Source: JBCCFW01 sp039029535
GTDB lineage: Bacteria > Acidobacteriota > JBCCFW01
Reading direction: 5' to 3'
Assembly: GCA_039029535.1 (NCBI GenBank)
Contig: JBCCFW010000018.1
Location: forward strand, 1 to 64,000
DNA length: 64,000 bases
The notes under the pieces are model-generated. The model made no database searches and was not told the DNA's origin. It saw only the letters and a program-made list of their open reading frames with translations. Below are positions 36,890 to 47,100 of this stretch, piece after piece. The first letter of the stretch is position 1; each line of letters starts with the position of its first letter. Position numbers and translations under genes: made by a program.

Positions 36890-39800
36890 TCACTGTTCCT
36901 CCAGCAGGTGCTGTCGACTTGGGCCGATGGGATCGACTCTATTCGCGACATCAGGCGAATCCCGGGCAGGCACGCCACCCGTGAGCTCTTGCACGCGACC
37001 ATGCTCCGCAAGCTCGCGGTCGGTCTTGTCTCCCGTGACGCTGCGGGTGGCTTCGGTGCCGCGCTGCAATCTTCCCGAGCGCTCGTGTTGACGTAGACGC
37101 CTTGAGAGATTGCCAGACTGACCAACGTATGGAGTGCCTCCAGCAGTCTGGTCTGGAAACTCGTAGATCCCGCGCGACGCCGTTCCTCTCGCCTGGATGT
37201 ACTGGCCAGTAGCCTCATCGTAAATCACCAAGCAGTTGTGCGCAGCGATTCCCAGTTCAGTTGCCAGGAAAGCGCGACCGTCAGCCACTTCTAGATCGAC
37301 AACCCGTACCCGCCATCCGGCCGACTCCAGACTCTCGACGACGAGCCGGCCACCGTCCGCTCTCAGCTCCTCCCCGATGACCAGCTCTGAGGCAGCCACC
37401 CAGCGCCCACGGGTCACCGACAAGAACGGATGACTCGCTGTCGCATGCATCGCCTCCGCCACCCCAGCGAACCGCAGCTCCACCAGCGACCGGGCCCAGT
37501 GTCGGATTGTCGATGTCACCACCGAGCCAGGACCGGGCGCCGGCGCCGGACACTCGCCGACCCACTTGACCTCCGCCTCGCCGAGAACGTTCACGACGGG
37601 CTGCTCCAGGGTCACGTGACCGAGCCGGTCCAGTCCTAGGGCCTCCAGCCAAGCCTTCGGGCGGATGATGTCGAGCTCGTAGAGGTCACCCGGTCGGCGC
37701 GGGTCCACGACCTCGAGCACGACCCGGCCCCATGACGCTGCCTCCTCGGCGTCCTGCGGGGCTTCCGAGGGCCACTGCGGACCGACCGTGTCGTCCTCCG
37801 GCCACGGCGTCAGCACTCGATCTCCCACCACGATCTCGACTATCTGAACTGCTCCCAGCGGCGTGAGGACCAGCGTCTCGGGAGTGAGCGAGCACGACCG
37901 CGTCTCGTCGAGGTCCGACCGGGTCCCGTCCTTCGCCGTCCTGGGACTCGTCTTCCGGCCCACCTGCGGCACATCTGGGAGGCCACGGCTCATGCTACGG
38001 AGACGCTTGATGACCGCCAGCGCTCCGGCCCCGCCCGTCAGCAGCCCCAACCCGTAGTCGACCGCGATCCGGCCCAGGACCATCCCGTAGGCCTCGTCGC
38101 CCATGTAGGCCCGGCAGAAGACCGCCTTGTAGATGTCCGGGAACAGCATCCGGGCCGCGGACTTGAAGTCGCCTCGAGCCAGCGTCTTCCCGAGGTTGGC
38201 GATCGACTTGAGAATGCCGGTGATCGTGCTCCTTACCTGGGTCGCGAGCTTGAAGAGGAACTTGGCACCACCGACTAGGGCGTCGATCGCGCTGGAGCCC
38301 ACGCCGCGCAGGAAGCCTGCCGCGATCCCGAGCGCACCTTCACCCATCGGGTCGACGTGGCTCCACGGGTTGTTGCCGACGTAGGCGTAGCCGTTGCCCA
38401 GGTTGATGGGGTCAGCCCAGATGCCCACCACGTCCCGGGTCAGGAAGCGTCCGGCCAGCGGGTCGAGGTAGCGCGTGCGGTAGTGGTAAAGCCCGCTCTC
38501 CTGGTCCCAGCGCCGCCCATTGAAGAGGTAGTGGTTGCCGACCTGCGATTCGCTGAGCAACGCCCCGTCAGCCGCGAAGAACGACGGTAGTCCGTAGTCC
38601 TGATAGTCGTAGCGCTCGCGGACGACACCGGTCGCATCCGACAGGGCCAGCACGTTCCACTGGTCGTCGCCGTGGAACCACCAGTCCTGACCCGCTCTTC
38701 GCATCGAAACGATGTCGTCCAGGCCGACACCGTGGACGAGGCTCGTCACCAGGCCGCCCTCGTGCTCCTCGACGACGCGCTCCCCGTAGTGGACGAGCTC
38801 GGTCACGACCGGCGCTTCACCGGTCCGTCGGACTTCCTTCTCGATGCGACGACCCAGAGCGTCATGCCGGTAGAGAACGAGCAGGCCGATGTCGTCCTGC
38901 CGCAGCTCGACGACCTGGTTCCGGGCGTCGTACGTCAGCTCCTGGACTGCCTCGCCCTGGTCGAGCCCGCGAACGACGGTGTTGCCGTTATCGTCCTGGT
39001 CTCTCAGCCCCTGGGGCGTGCTCTCGTAGGCAGAGACCTGGCGACCGGCCGCACCCTTGGCCGCGTAGCTGCCGGCCAGCGGTCCAGCCGTGACGGTCTC
39101 CCAGTTCTGGACACCGTCCACGTGCCAGTCGACGACGAGCTCGGGCAGCGCTCCCCACTGGCGTTCCGAGCGAACCATCCGTCGGGCCGAGTCGTAGCCG
39201 AGAGTCTGCTGGAGCCCGCCCGAACGCAGGTCGCGGCGGCTCGTCTTGTTGTCGGCGGCATCCCAGGTGAAGGAGCGATGCTCGAGCGCGTCACCGTCGG
39301 CGACTCGTGAGTGAAGCACCGACTCGATCCGGCGTGAGGCATCGTGGCCGTAGTGGACCTGCGTCCCGTTGGCGAGGTCGCGGCCTTCGAGACGACCGCC
39401 CAGCCAGTGGAAGCGGGCCAGCTCATCGCCGTCGGTGAGCAGGCGTTCCAGCCGGCCCAGGGCATCGCGCTCGTGCGCGAGCACGCGACCGTTCGGCTGC
39501 GTGAGCTCGTGCAGCCGACCCAGGCCGTCGTGCGTCGCCGTGACGACGTGGCCGTCTCGCCGCTCCTCGACCACGTTGCCGAGAGAATCGTGCTCCCACT
39601 CGACGACCGAGTCATCGTCCTCGGCCAGCACCAGGCGAGACAGGTCGTCGTAGCTGTAGCGCTCCCAGGTCAGATCATCGCTGACGCCAGCGCCGAGATC
39701 GTAGGTCTTGCTCTCCAGACGATTCAGGTCATCGAAGACCTGCGTGGTCACGGTCCCGTTGGCGTCGATGATCGTGACCGCGTTGTCGTGGGCGTCATGG

Positions 39801-42800
39801 ACGGTCGTTCGCTCCGTCCGATCGGCGTAGCGCACGGTGACGACCCGGTCGAGGCCGTCGTGCTCGTACTCGGTGCGATTGCCTCCGTCGTCGACCCGAG
39901 CGACTAGGCGGGAGTTCCGGTCCCACTCCTGTCGCGTGACGATGGAGTCGACCAGCTCGCCCGAACCGACCCCTCTCTCCCGTAGCTCGATCGTCGTGGC
40001 GACGCGTCGGCCCAGGCCGTCGTGGTCGTGGCGGGTGACGTTGCCCTTCCCATCGACGGACCGCATGAGCAAGCCGCGGGAGTCGTGAACGAAGCGCTCG
40101 ACGATGCCTCCCGGGTCCGTCGTCATGACGACCCGGTTGAACATGTCGAACTCTTGCTCGGTCACGTGCGGCGGTGCTGCCTCTTCGTCGAGGTCCGACC
40201 ACTCGGTCTCCGTGATGACGAGCGCGTTCCCGTTGTCGTCCAGGGTCAGCTCGGTCCGGTTGCCCCGGGCGTCCACGACCGCTGTTCGCCGACCGGCCGA
40301 GTCGTACTCGTAGTCGGTCACGTGGCCCAGGTCGTCGGTCTCGGAGTCGAGGCTGCCGTCGGGTGCGTACTGCCAGAAGTGCGTCGACACGCCGTCGCCG
40401 ATGGAAGCCCCGTCCGCGTCGAAGTGGGCGACGTCCTGCCGCTGGAGCCGGTCCATCGGGTCGAACTCCCGCACGACCTCGGACAGGAGCGTCCCGTCAG
40501 CGCTCTTGACCGTCGTCCGCTCCCGGTTCCCGTTGCCGTCGAGGACGTGCTCGGTCACCGTCCCAACCGGGCCGATCTCCCTGACGACGCGATCGAGCAG
40601 GTCGTGCTCGGTTCTCCAGACCTTGGCTCCGTCCTCGACTCCCCGGTGCTCCTCGATGACGTTGCCCCGGACGTCTCGGACGTAGCGAGTCGTCGACTGC
40701 TCCGGCCGGCCCGGCGCCCTCACCTGTTCGACGAGGAGGTCCCGTCCGTCGTAGCGCAGCTCCAGCTCGGTTCCCTCGCCGAAGACCGTCTTCGTGACGT
40801 TGCCGTTCCCGTCACGGTGGTAGGTGATCGTCACGTCCCGACCGGTCGGACCGACCTCCAAGGTCTTGCCGGTCATCCGACCCCAGGCGTCGTGCGTGAA
40901 GGTCGTGACCCACTGCTCGAGAGTCTCGCCCTCGACGATCTCCCAGACCGTCTCCTTCTCGACGTTGCTGTCCTGGTCGCGATCGAGCTTCTTCCTGGCG
41001 ACGAGCGTCCCGTCGGCATCGATCCAGCGCTCCTCCTCGATCTCGTCGAAGGCGTTGAAGTCGACCTCGTGCCGATCTCCGTTCGGGCTGGTCGTGACCT
41101 CCGGGTTGCCGAAAGCGTCGTTCTGATGCGTCGTCGTCAGCTCCAGGCCACCGACGTCGATGACGACCCGCTGCGGGAAGCCGTTGGCGTCGGGGTGGTA
41201 CTCATCGCGGCGGCGCCGACCCTGCTCGTCCTCGGGGTGGATGCGGGCACGGAGCAGGTCGCCGTCGTGCTCGAAGTCCTCCCTCGCTGCTGGATCCCGA
41301 TGGACGGTCCACCGGATGTTGCCGAAGTCGTCGAACTCGCTGGTCGTCTCGTGCCCCCGGGCGTTGACGTGGCGGGTGACGTGCTCGAGACCGCAGCAGC
41401 TCCCCAGGCCCTCGTCGTATTCGAACTCCTCGGTCAGCTCGCCGCCCTCTAGGTTGACGACCTGTGTCCGAGCCCGGAGGAAGTGATGAAGAGTCTGCGA
41501 GGCAGTCGGATCAAGAGCGCCGATGAAATCGTTGGTGGTTCGACCGCCACCGGCCTGATGGATCTGAGCAGGCAGGCCGTCCCGGTAGGACCAGCTCGTC
41601 AGGGCGATCTCGCCCTCCGGCATGTTCGTCTGGCCGAAGCTCGGCTCTGCGATGCTCGGCGCCTTCTCCAGGTAGCGCAGCTCGGCCACCTTCTGGTTCT
41701 GCTCATCGAACCGGAACGAGCGGACGTTGCCTGCCGCGTCATTGACCGTCGTCGCCGCGATGCGGAAGCGGTCGGGCCGCTCGGGCAGGGGCGCGTAGTC
41801 GTAGCGGTAGTCGATGACGCCGCCACCCTCGAACTGCCGTAGCGTCCGGTCGAAGGCGGGATCGCGTTCATCCGTCACCGAGCTGAAGACGTTGCGGAGG
41901 ACGACCTGCCGCCGACCGTTCTCGATCTCGAGCAGGTTGTCCCGGAGCCGGGCCGAGCGAGCCTGCTGGTCGTAGCGGTAGCGGGTGGTCCGACCGCTCC
42001 GGTTGACGAAGGTCAGGTAACGGCCCTTCCCACCGGTCCCCGGCACGGTCTCGTGCCCGTAGTCGACGTACCGGTTCGTTCCCCTGACGTTGAGACGAGT
42101 GAGGAAGCCCTGCTCGTAGACGAGATCGACCTGACGGCCGAGCGTGTCGACGATGGTCTCCAGCCGTCCGTCGGCGTCGTGGTGGAACGTGATGGTGTTG
42201 CCGTTGCGGTCCTCCATGCTGCGGAGGAGCCCTCGACCCGTCCTCAGGTCGATGGGGCCGAACTGCCACTTCTTCCCGTCACCGAAGCTCAGCGTGTAGC
42301 TGAAGTCGGGATTGCGCTGGATGACTCGGGAGAGCGTCTCGGCTTCCCACTCGTTGGCACCGCTGGGCGTGAACGTCTCCCGCCGCCAGGAGCCGTCGGC
42401 GAGAACGAGGTTGCCGCCGCCCGCTCCGAGCCAGATGTCGTAGCCGTGCTTCCAGTTGTCGCCCATCGACGTGCGACCGTGGATGCGGGAGCGGTAGCTC
42501 CGTCGCCACTCGAAGTCCATCCCACGGCCTCGGAGATGGAGGTCGACGACGTCGAGATAGAACTCACCGCTGAAGAGGTGGACGGGGTCTCCCGGCTCAC
42601 CGGCACCTTGGCAGCCGGCCTGCTCGCGACCGGGCTCCTTCTCCTCATCGTCGGGTTCGTCCTCCTCCTCGTCGTCGTTCTCGTCGGCGTCCCGTGAGTT
42701 CGGGTCGAAGGGGTAGCTTCCGTGGTAGACCCGACACTCGGTCGCCCAGCGCACGCCAACGCTGCTCCACCACCACCAACCCGGCGCCGAGATCCCCTGA

Positions 42801-44161
42801 CCAGGCTCGGTGCAGTTGAGAACGCCATCGGGCGTCACCCGGGTTGCTGCCTCGATCTCCCACCGGCCCGTGTCGTGGTTGAAGCCGACGAGGTTGCCGG
42901 TGCTGTCCGGCGGCGCCACCTCACCCGTCACCGGGTCGGGCAGGTTGGGAGCGCAGGCGCCAACTGGCTCATCGAAGTTGGAGCCGCCATCGGCCTGCAC
43001 GGTGATGACCAGGGGCGGACGGACCTCTTCGGGAAGTGGACCGGGGAGTCGGTCCGGTGGCACCGGAGCGATGCCGACGCGACCCGGTGAGCCGTCCTCG
43101 GTGAGCAACGCACCTGGAGGGACGATGACCTGCGTGCCGGCGAGCTGCGGGTTGGCGGCCAGCACGGAGGGCGGGAAGCTGATGACCGTGTCCTCAGTCA
43201 GCGACAGCTCGGTGAGCGTGCCGGCAGCGACCAATGGCAGGAAGATTTCAGGCGCCTTGGTCTCCCGACCGGCTACCGTCTCGAAGGGCTTGCCGACGTT
43301 GGGGTAGTAGGCACCGAGAGGAAGACCCTCGACCGAGGCGGTGCTGCCATCGACGTGGACGAAGAAGCGACCGGCCGGAGCAGGTGCCAGGCGGAAGCTC
43401 CCGAAGGCGTCCGTCACCGCGGTGAGGCTCGGGTCGCCATCGACGCGGATGGTGACACCGGGAAGCGGACGGCTGATCGAGCCGCCCAGCTCACCGGGCT
43501 CCAGCTCCGAGGCGAAGACCCGACCGCAGAGCGCCGTGCCCGGCACCGTCGCGATGGCGAGCGTGTCGAAGTCGAAGGTGGCTGTGCCACCAGCCAGGCC
43601 ATTGGCGTCAGCATCGACCGGCTGGCCGGTGTCGTCGAGGATCGCCTCACCGTCGATCGTCACCTGGAGCCGGCGGGAGGCAGGCCAGGTCGATTCCGGG
43701 AAGACGAGCAGAGTCCGACGGTTCGCCGTCAGGTGAGGGCGGACGGACAACGACTCACCGCCTGCCTTGACCTGCACCGCCGTAGCCCAATCGATGTCGC
43801 CCGCCACCGGCGCCGAGAACGCGACGACCAGCTCGCGGGTGAGCGCGACGCCCTCTTCATTCGGAGCCGGCGAGCTATGGAACACCGTGGGCAGGGAGCG
43901 AAACTCCTCCAAGGGACGATGCCCCACGACGAGCTCTGCAACGATGGCGACATCACTCCAGTCGGCGTGACCGCTCCGATTCACGTCGGCTCGATGTTCA
44001 GCGACGGGCGTGAGCAGGGAGTCCCGCCGGACGTGCTCGACGAGGCGCACGAGGTCACGAGTGCTCACTCGACCGTCGTTGGTGACGTCACCCAAGACCG
44101 AGGCCGGGACCGGCCCACTCAAGAGGACTGGGAGAAGGAAGAAAGCACGGAGCGTCTTCAT
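36890..44161 (-). CDS. Giant secreted RHS-repeat polymorphic toxin with Hint domain and GIY-YIG nuclease tip
   Basis: 2,423 residues from ATG at 44161 (GGAGGGAG 7 nt upstream; a GTG 6 nt earlier is possible). Order: signal peptide (LRAFFLLPVLLSGPVPA); two dockerin-like calcium loops (GDVTNDGRVSTRDLVRLVEH, ADVNRSGHADWSDV); SbsA-type Ig domain; carboxypeptidase-regulatory-like domain (about 215-290); acidic linker with DENDDEEEDEPDDEEKE; RHS N-terminal block (GDPVHLFSGEFYLDV); many YD/RHS repeats forming the shell; core signature LYHYRTRYLDPLAGRFLTRD; a hydrophobic pre-toxin region; Hint domain of about 220 residues (37235-37894, starting Cys-Ser, block TASHPF, ending AHN-C); and a final 114-residue tip (36890-37234) with GIYEF, PYVGQS, RRLRQH, ELTGG and NRVDPIG, a GIY-YIG nuclease pattern. 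The Hint domain should release the tip by self-cleavage. Its start lies within or just after the upstream stop codon (44164), implying coupling. Toxin activity is inferred. Confidence 0.9.
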   Translation of the reverse strand: MKTLRAFFLLPVLLSGPVPASVLGDVTNDGRVSTRDLVRLVEHVRRDSLLTPVAEHRADVNRSGHADWSDVAIVAELVVGHRPLEEFRSLPTVFHSSPAPNEEGVALTRELVVAFSAPVAGDIDWATAVQVKAGGESLSVRPHLTANRRTLLVFPESTWPASRRLQVTIDGEAILDDTGQPVDADANGLAGGTATFDFDTLAIATVPGTALCGRVFASELEPGELGGSISRPLPGVTIRVDGDPSLTAVTDAFGSFRLAPAPAGRFFVHVDGSTASVEGLPLGAYYPNVGKPFETVAGRETKAPEIFLPLVAAGTLTELSLTEDTVISFPPSVLAANPQLAGTQVIVPPGALLTEDGSPGRVGIAPVPPDRLPGPLPEEVRPPLVITVQADGGSNFDEPVGACAPNLPDPVTGEVAPPDSTGNLVGFNHDTGRWEIEAATRVTPDGVLNCTEPGQGISAPGWWWWSSVGVRWATECRVYHGSYPFDPNSRDADENDDEEEDEPDDEEKEPGREQAGCQGAGEPGDPVHLFSGEFYLDVVDLHLRGRGMDFEWRRSYRSRIHGRTSMGDNWKHGYDIWLGAGGGNLVLADGSWRRETFTPSGANEWEAETLSRVIQRNPDFSYTLSFGDGKKWQFGPIDLRTGRGLLRSMEDRNGNTITFHHDADGRLETIVDTLGRQVDLVYEQGFLTRLNVRGTNRYVDYGHETVPGTGGKGRYLTFVNRSGRTTRYRYDQQARSARLRDNLLEIENGRRQVVLRNVFSSVTDERDPAFDRTLRQFEGGGVIDYRYDYAPLPERPDRFRIAATTVNDAAGNVRSFRFDEQNQKVAELRYLEKAPSIAEPSFGQTNMPEGEIALTSWSYRDGLPAQIHQAGGGRTTNDFIGALDPTASQTLHHFLRARTQVVNLEGGELTEEFEYDEGLGSCCGLEHVTRHVNARGHETTSEFDDFGNIRWTVHRDPAAREDFEHDGDLLRARIHPEDEQGRRRRDEYHPDANGFPQRVVIDVGGLELTTTHQNDAFGNPEVTTSPNGDRHEVDFNAFDEIEEERWIDADGTLVARKKLDRDQDSNVEKETVWEIVEGETLEQWVTTFTHDAWGRMTGKTLEVGPTGRDVTITYHRDGNGNVTKTVFGEGTELELRYDGRDLLVEQVRAPGRPEQSTTRYVRDVRGNVIEEHRGVEDGAKVWRTEHDLLDRVVREIGPVGTVTEHVLDGNGNRERTTVKSADGTLLSEVVREFDPMDRLQRQDVAHFDADGASIGDGVSTHFWQYAPDGSLDSETDDLGHVTDYEYDSAGRRTAVVDARGNRTELTLDDNGNALVITETEWSDLDEEAAPPHVTEQEFDMFNRVVMTTDPGGIVERFVHDSRGLLMRSVDGKGNVTRHDHDGLGRRVATTIELRERGVGSGELVDSIVTRQEWDRNSRLVARVDDGGNRTEYEHDGLDRVVTVRYADRTERTTVHDAHDNAVTIIDANGTVTTQVFDDLNRLESKTYDLGAGVSDDLTWERYSYDDLSRLVLAEDDDSVVEWEHDSLGNVVEERRDGHVVTATHDGLGRLHELTQPNGRVLAHERDALGRLERLLTDGDELARFHWLGGRLEGRDLANGTQVHYGHDASRRIESVLHSRVADGDALEHRSFTWDAADNKTSRRDLRSGGLQQTLGYDSARRMVRSERQWGALPELVVDWHVDGVQNWETVTAGPLAGSYAAKGAAGRQVSAYESTPQGLRDQDDNGNTVVRGLDQGEAVQELTYDARNQVVELRQDDIGLLVLYRHDALGRRIEKEVRRTGEAPVVTELVHYGERVVEEHEGGLVTSLVHGVGLDDIVSMRRAGQDWWFHGDDQWNVLALSDATGVVRERYDYQDYGLPSFFAADGALLSESQVGNHYLFNGRRWDQESGLYHYRTRYLDPLAGRFLTRDVVGIWADPINLGNGYAYVGNNPWSHVDPMGEGALGIAAGFLRGVGSSAIDALVGGAKFLFKLATQVRSTITGILKSIANLGKTLARGDFKSAARMLFPDIYKAVFCRAYMGDEAYGMVLGRIAVDYGLGLLTGGAGALAVIKRLRSMSRGLPDVPQVGRKTSPRTAKDGTRSDLDETRSCSLTPETLVLTPLGAVQIVEIVVGDRVLTPWPEDDTVGPQWPSEAPQDAEEAASWGRVVLEVVDPRRPGDLYELDIIRPKAWLEALGLDRLGHVTLEQPVVNVLGEAEVKWVGECPAPAPGPGSVVTSTIRHWARSLVELRFAGVAEAMHATASHPFLSVTRGRWVAASELVIGEELRADGGRLVVESLESAGWRVRVVDLEVADGRAFLATELGIAAHNCLVIYDEATGQYIQARGTASRGIYEFPDQTAGGTPYVGQSGNLSRRLRQHERSGRLQRGTEATRSVTGDKTDRELAEHGRVQELTGGVPARDSPDVANRVDPIGPSRQHLLEEQ

Positions 44162-44163
44162 GG

Positions 44164-47100
44164 TCACTCTCCCTCCTCGACGCGCAGCTCGAAGACGCCC
44201 TCGTCCCAGCCGCTCACCCGGATCCAGTAGTCACGACCAGCGACCGAGTCCCACGTCGCTCGTGCCGGGAAGCACTCCGCGTTTGCGCTGGCCGTCACGC
44301 AGCTCAGGCCGTTGCAGTCGCCCTCGTACACGAGGACGAACGCCCAGAAGTCGGTCTCCTGCGAACAGGTCGAGGCCACGAGCGGACCGCCGGTTCCCCG
44401 GACGCGGTACCAGGCCTCACCGAGCAAGAACTCCAGCGGGAAGCCGAACTCATCCACGCAGGCGGGCGAGTCGCTAACCGGTGCGCCCGACGTGAAGGAC
44501 GACACGGTCGCAGGCAGCGAACCGATCGAGCCCGCCTCCTCACAGCTTCCGAAGTGCGGGCAGTTGCCAGCATCGACCAGGGCGAGCTCGTGGTCACCCT
44601 CCAGCCCCAGCGGTGAGTCGAGACGGAGCCGGTACTCCCGGCCAGGCAGGCCGCACCAGGTCAGCTCCGTGCCTTCGAGCCCGCACGGGACCCCCTCCGC
44701 GAGGCAGTCCGGCTCGGCGCAGTCAGCCGAGTACAGCGTGAGCCGTGTCGGGACGCTTGCGGATCCACCGTCCTCGGCACAGGTGCTCGCGGTGAGCAGG
44801 CGGCCCGTACCCTCCACGCGGTACCAGGCGTCACCACCAACATCTGAGGTCGCACAGGCTGGATCGTCGATGCGGTCGAGACCCGTCGTGGTGCCGGCCA
44901 CCATGGAACCCGGCTCGAGTGCGGTCGGAAACTCACAGCTCGCGAGGCAGCGTCCGCCGCCGGACACCTGAACCAACAGGTCCCCCTCACTGCTCTCGAA
45001 GCGTCCTCGCAGTCGGACCCAGGTCTCCTCGCCGAGCACGGTGCAAGCTCTGACCCGCTCGCCGTCACCGCAGGTCTCGTGCAGTACGTCGAAGCAGGTC
45101 AGCTCATCCTCGACCTCTCGATAGAGATCGATCCGGGTCGGAGCTTCGGCAAGACCGCCATCGGCTTCGCAGAGCGACAAGACGACCTCTTCGCCCGTGC
45201 CGATCAGCCGGTACCAGGACTCGGGCACCGCACTCGCAGGCTCGTGACAGACCGGCGCCGTGCCCAGCTCACCGCCACGAGTCGTTGCCGCGATGAGACC
45301 GGTCGACGGCAGCAAGGCGGCCTCGCTCCGCGAGCCAGGACAGGGCTCGTCGACCTCCGACACGTCGAGCACGAACGAGCCCGCTGCCAGGAAACCGGTG
45401 ACGCCGATGCGGTAGTCGGTGCCAGGTTCAGTGCAGAGGGTCACCGACGAGGGCCCAAGGCTCGGACAGTTCTCGTCATTGTCGCTGCCATCCACGCAGG
45501 TCAGCTCACCAGATTCGAGACGGAGCACGACGAGCTGCGTGTCGTAGTCGGTCCCCGGATCGCAGGTACTGAACCGCACTCGGGCTCCAGTACCGACGAA
45601 GCGATACCAGGTCACCGGGTCGAACAGGTCGAGGAAACTCCCGCAGACCGCCGGGACCTCGAGACTCGGCCGGGCACCGACCGTGTTCCCCTCGACGACT
45701 CCGAGGCCGATCGTCGGTGCCGCCTCCAGGCCGTAGTGGTCTTGCTCGGGGATCGTGACGTCCCAGGTCAACATGTCGGGAATGGGACGGCCGCAACGGT
45801 CGGGAGGGCCCGGACCGAAGCTGGCGCGGTAGCGACCCGGCATGGGCTCATGCAGCTCGAACAGCAGCTCACGATCGTCAGCGCCATACCTCACGGTGAC
45901 GGAGACCGACACGTCGTCCGAGGTCCCGTGCGTCTCGTCGTCACCGGCCTCGACAACCTGGAAGGCCGTGCTTGGATCGATGGCCGCAGCGAGCGGCGCG
46001 TTGAGCCGGAGACGGAGGTCGTTGCCGAGGAGCACGGTGCTCGGCGTCTGCTCAAGACAAGGCTCGACCGAGCCCTCACGAAGCGTCACCCGACGAGGAC
46101 CACTCGTCGTCGACCAGGCAACCCACACGTAGTACGTGCTTTCGGCCTCAGTGCAGGTCGTGAACGACCTCACCTCGTCGGCTGCGGGCAGGCCGCAGGG
46201 ACCGCTGGCACCCTCGACGCAGGTTGGAGCAGCACAGTCGCCCGTGAAGAGGCGCACGCTGCCCGCCGGCTCCATGTTGAGGGCGATCAACTCACCCGTA
46301 CCCTCGAAGGTGAACCAGGCACCGAGTCGGTTCGTGGTGATGCCGCAGTCGGGTGCGGCCGATCGTGGCAAGGCCAGGGCCTCCCAGGTTTCACCAAGGC
46401 GGAGCCCTCGGGCGAGCTCGCAGCGGTCGGCCAGGTCGGTGACCTCGAAGCTCCAGGTGATGTCGGTCCCAAGCGGCCGGCCGCCGGCATCCCGGATCGT
46501 GCCGGCGAGCCGAGCACGACACGGACCGAGCGGCAGGGACTCGTCCGGCGTGAAGCGAGCGAACCGTGCCGATGGGTCGAGGCTGACCGTGCCGGCCACG
46601 GGCACGTCATCAGATGTCCCGAGCGTGCCATCAAGACCGGCGCTCACCACCGTGAAAGTCCCGGCGTGGACCGTGCCGGCGTCCATGGGCTCCGTGAAGC
46701 GAGCGCTGACAAGGCTCACTGGAACGGGAACCTGCGCGTTCGGTGGCGGCTGCCGGTCGTCCAGCGTCGCAGCGACCAGGTCTTCAGTGAGGCTCAGGTG
46801 CAGCTCGGCCTCGGCCTGGAGACCGGCTGTGTCTGTCGCTCTCACGACCACCGACATGGTGCTGCCCTCCTCCAGTGACGGAGCCAGGAACCGATGCTCG
46901 AAGGGCCAGCGTGAGTCGGTGACCGGAGGTGCCTCACCGATGTGAAAGGTCACGTCCCGCACGAGCACGTCGTCGCTCACCCGAGCAGTCACGCGGACGA
47001 GCTTCCCTTCCTCGATGGAACCGTCGACCGCCGTCGACTCCAGGAAGAGCCGCGGCGCTTCACCCGCCGTGTCGAGAGGAAGCCAGTCGAGAACCACGAG

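Noticed and set aside
40022..41452. Long plus-strand open frames across the RHS gene
   Set aside because: GC-rich antisense shadows of RHS repeats; low-complexity and without start signals.
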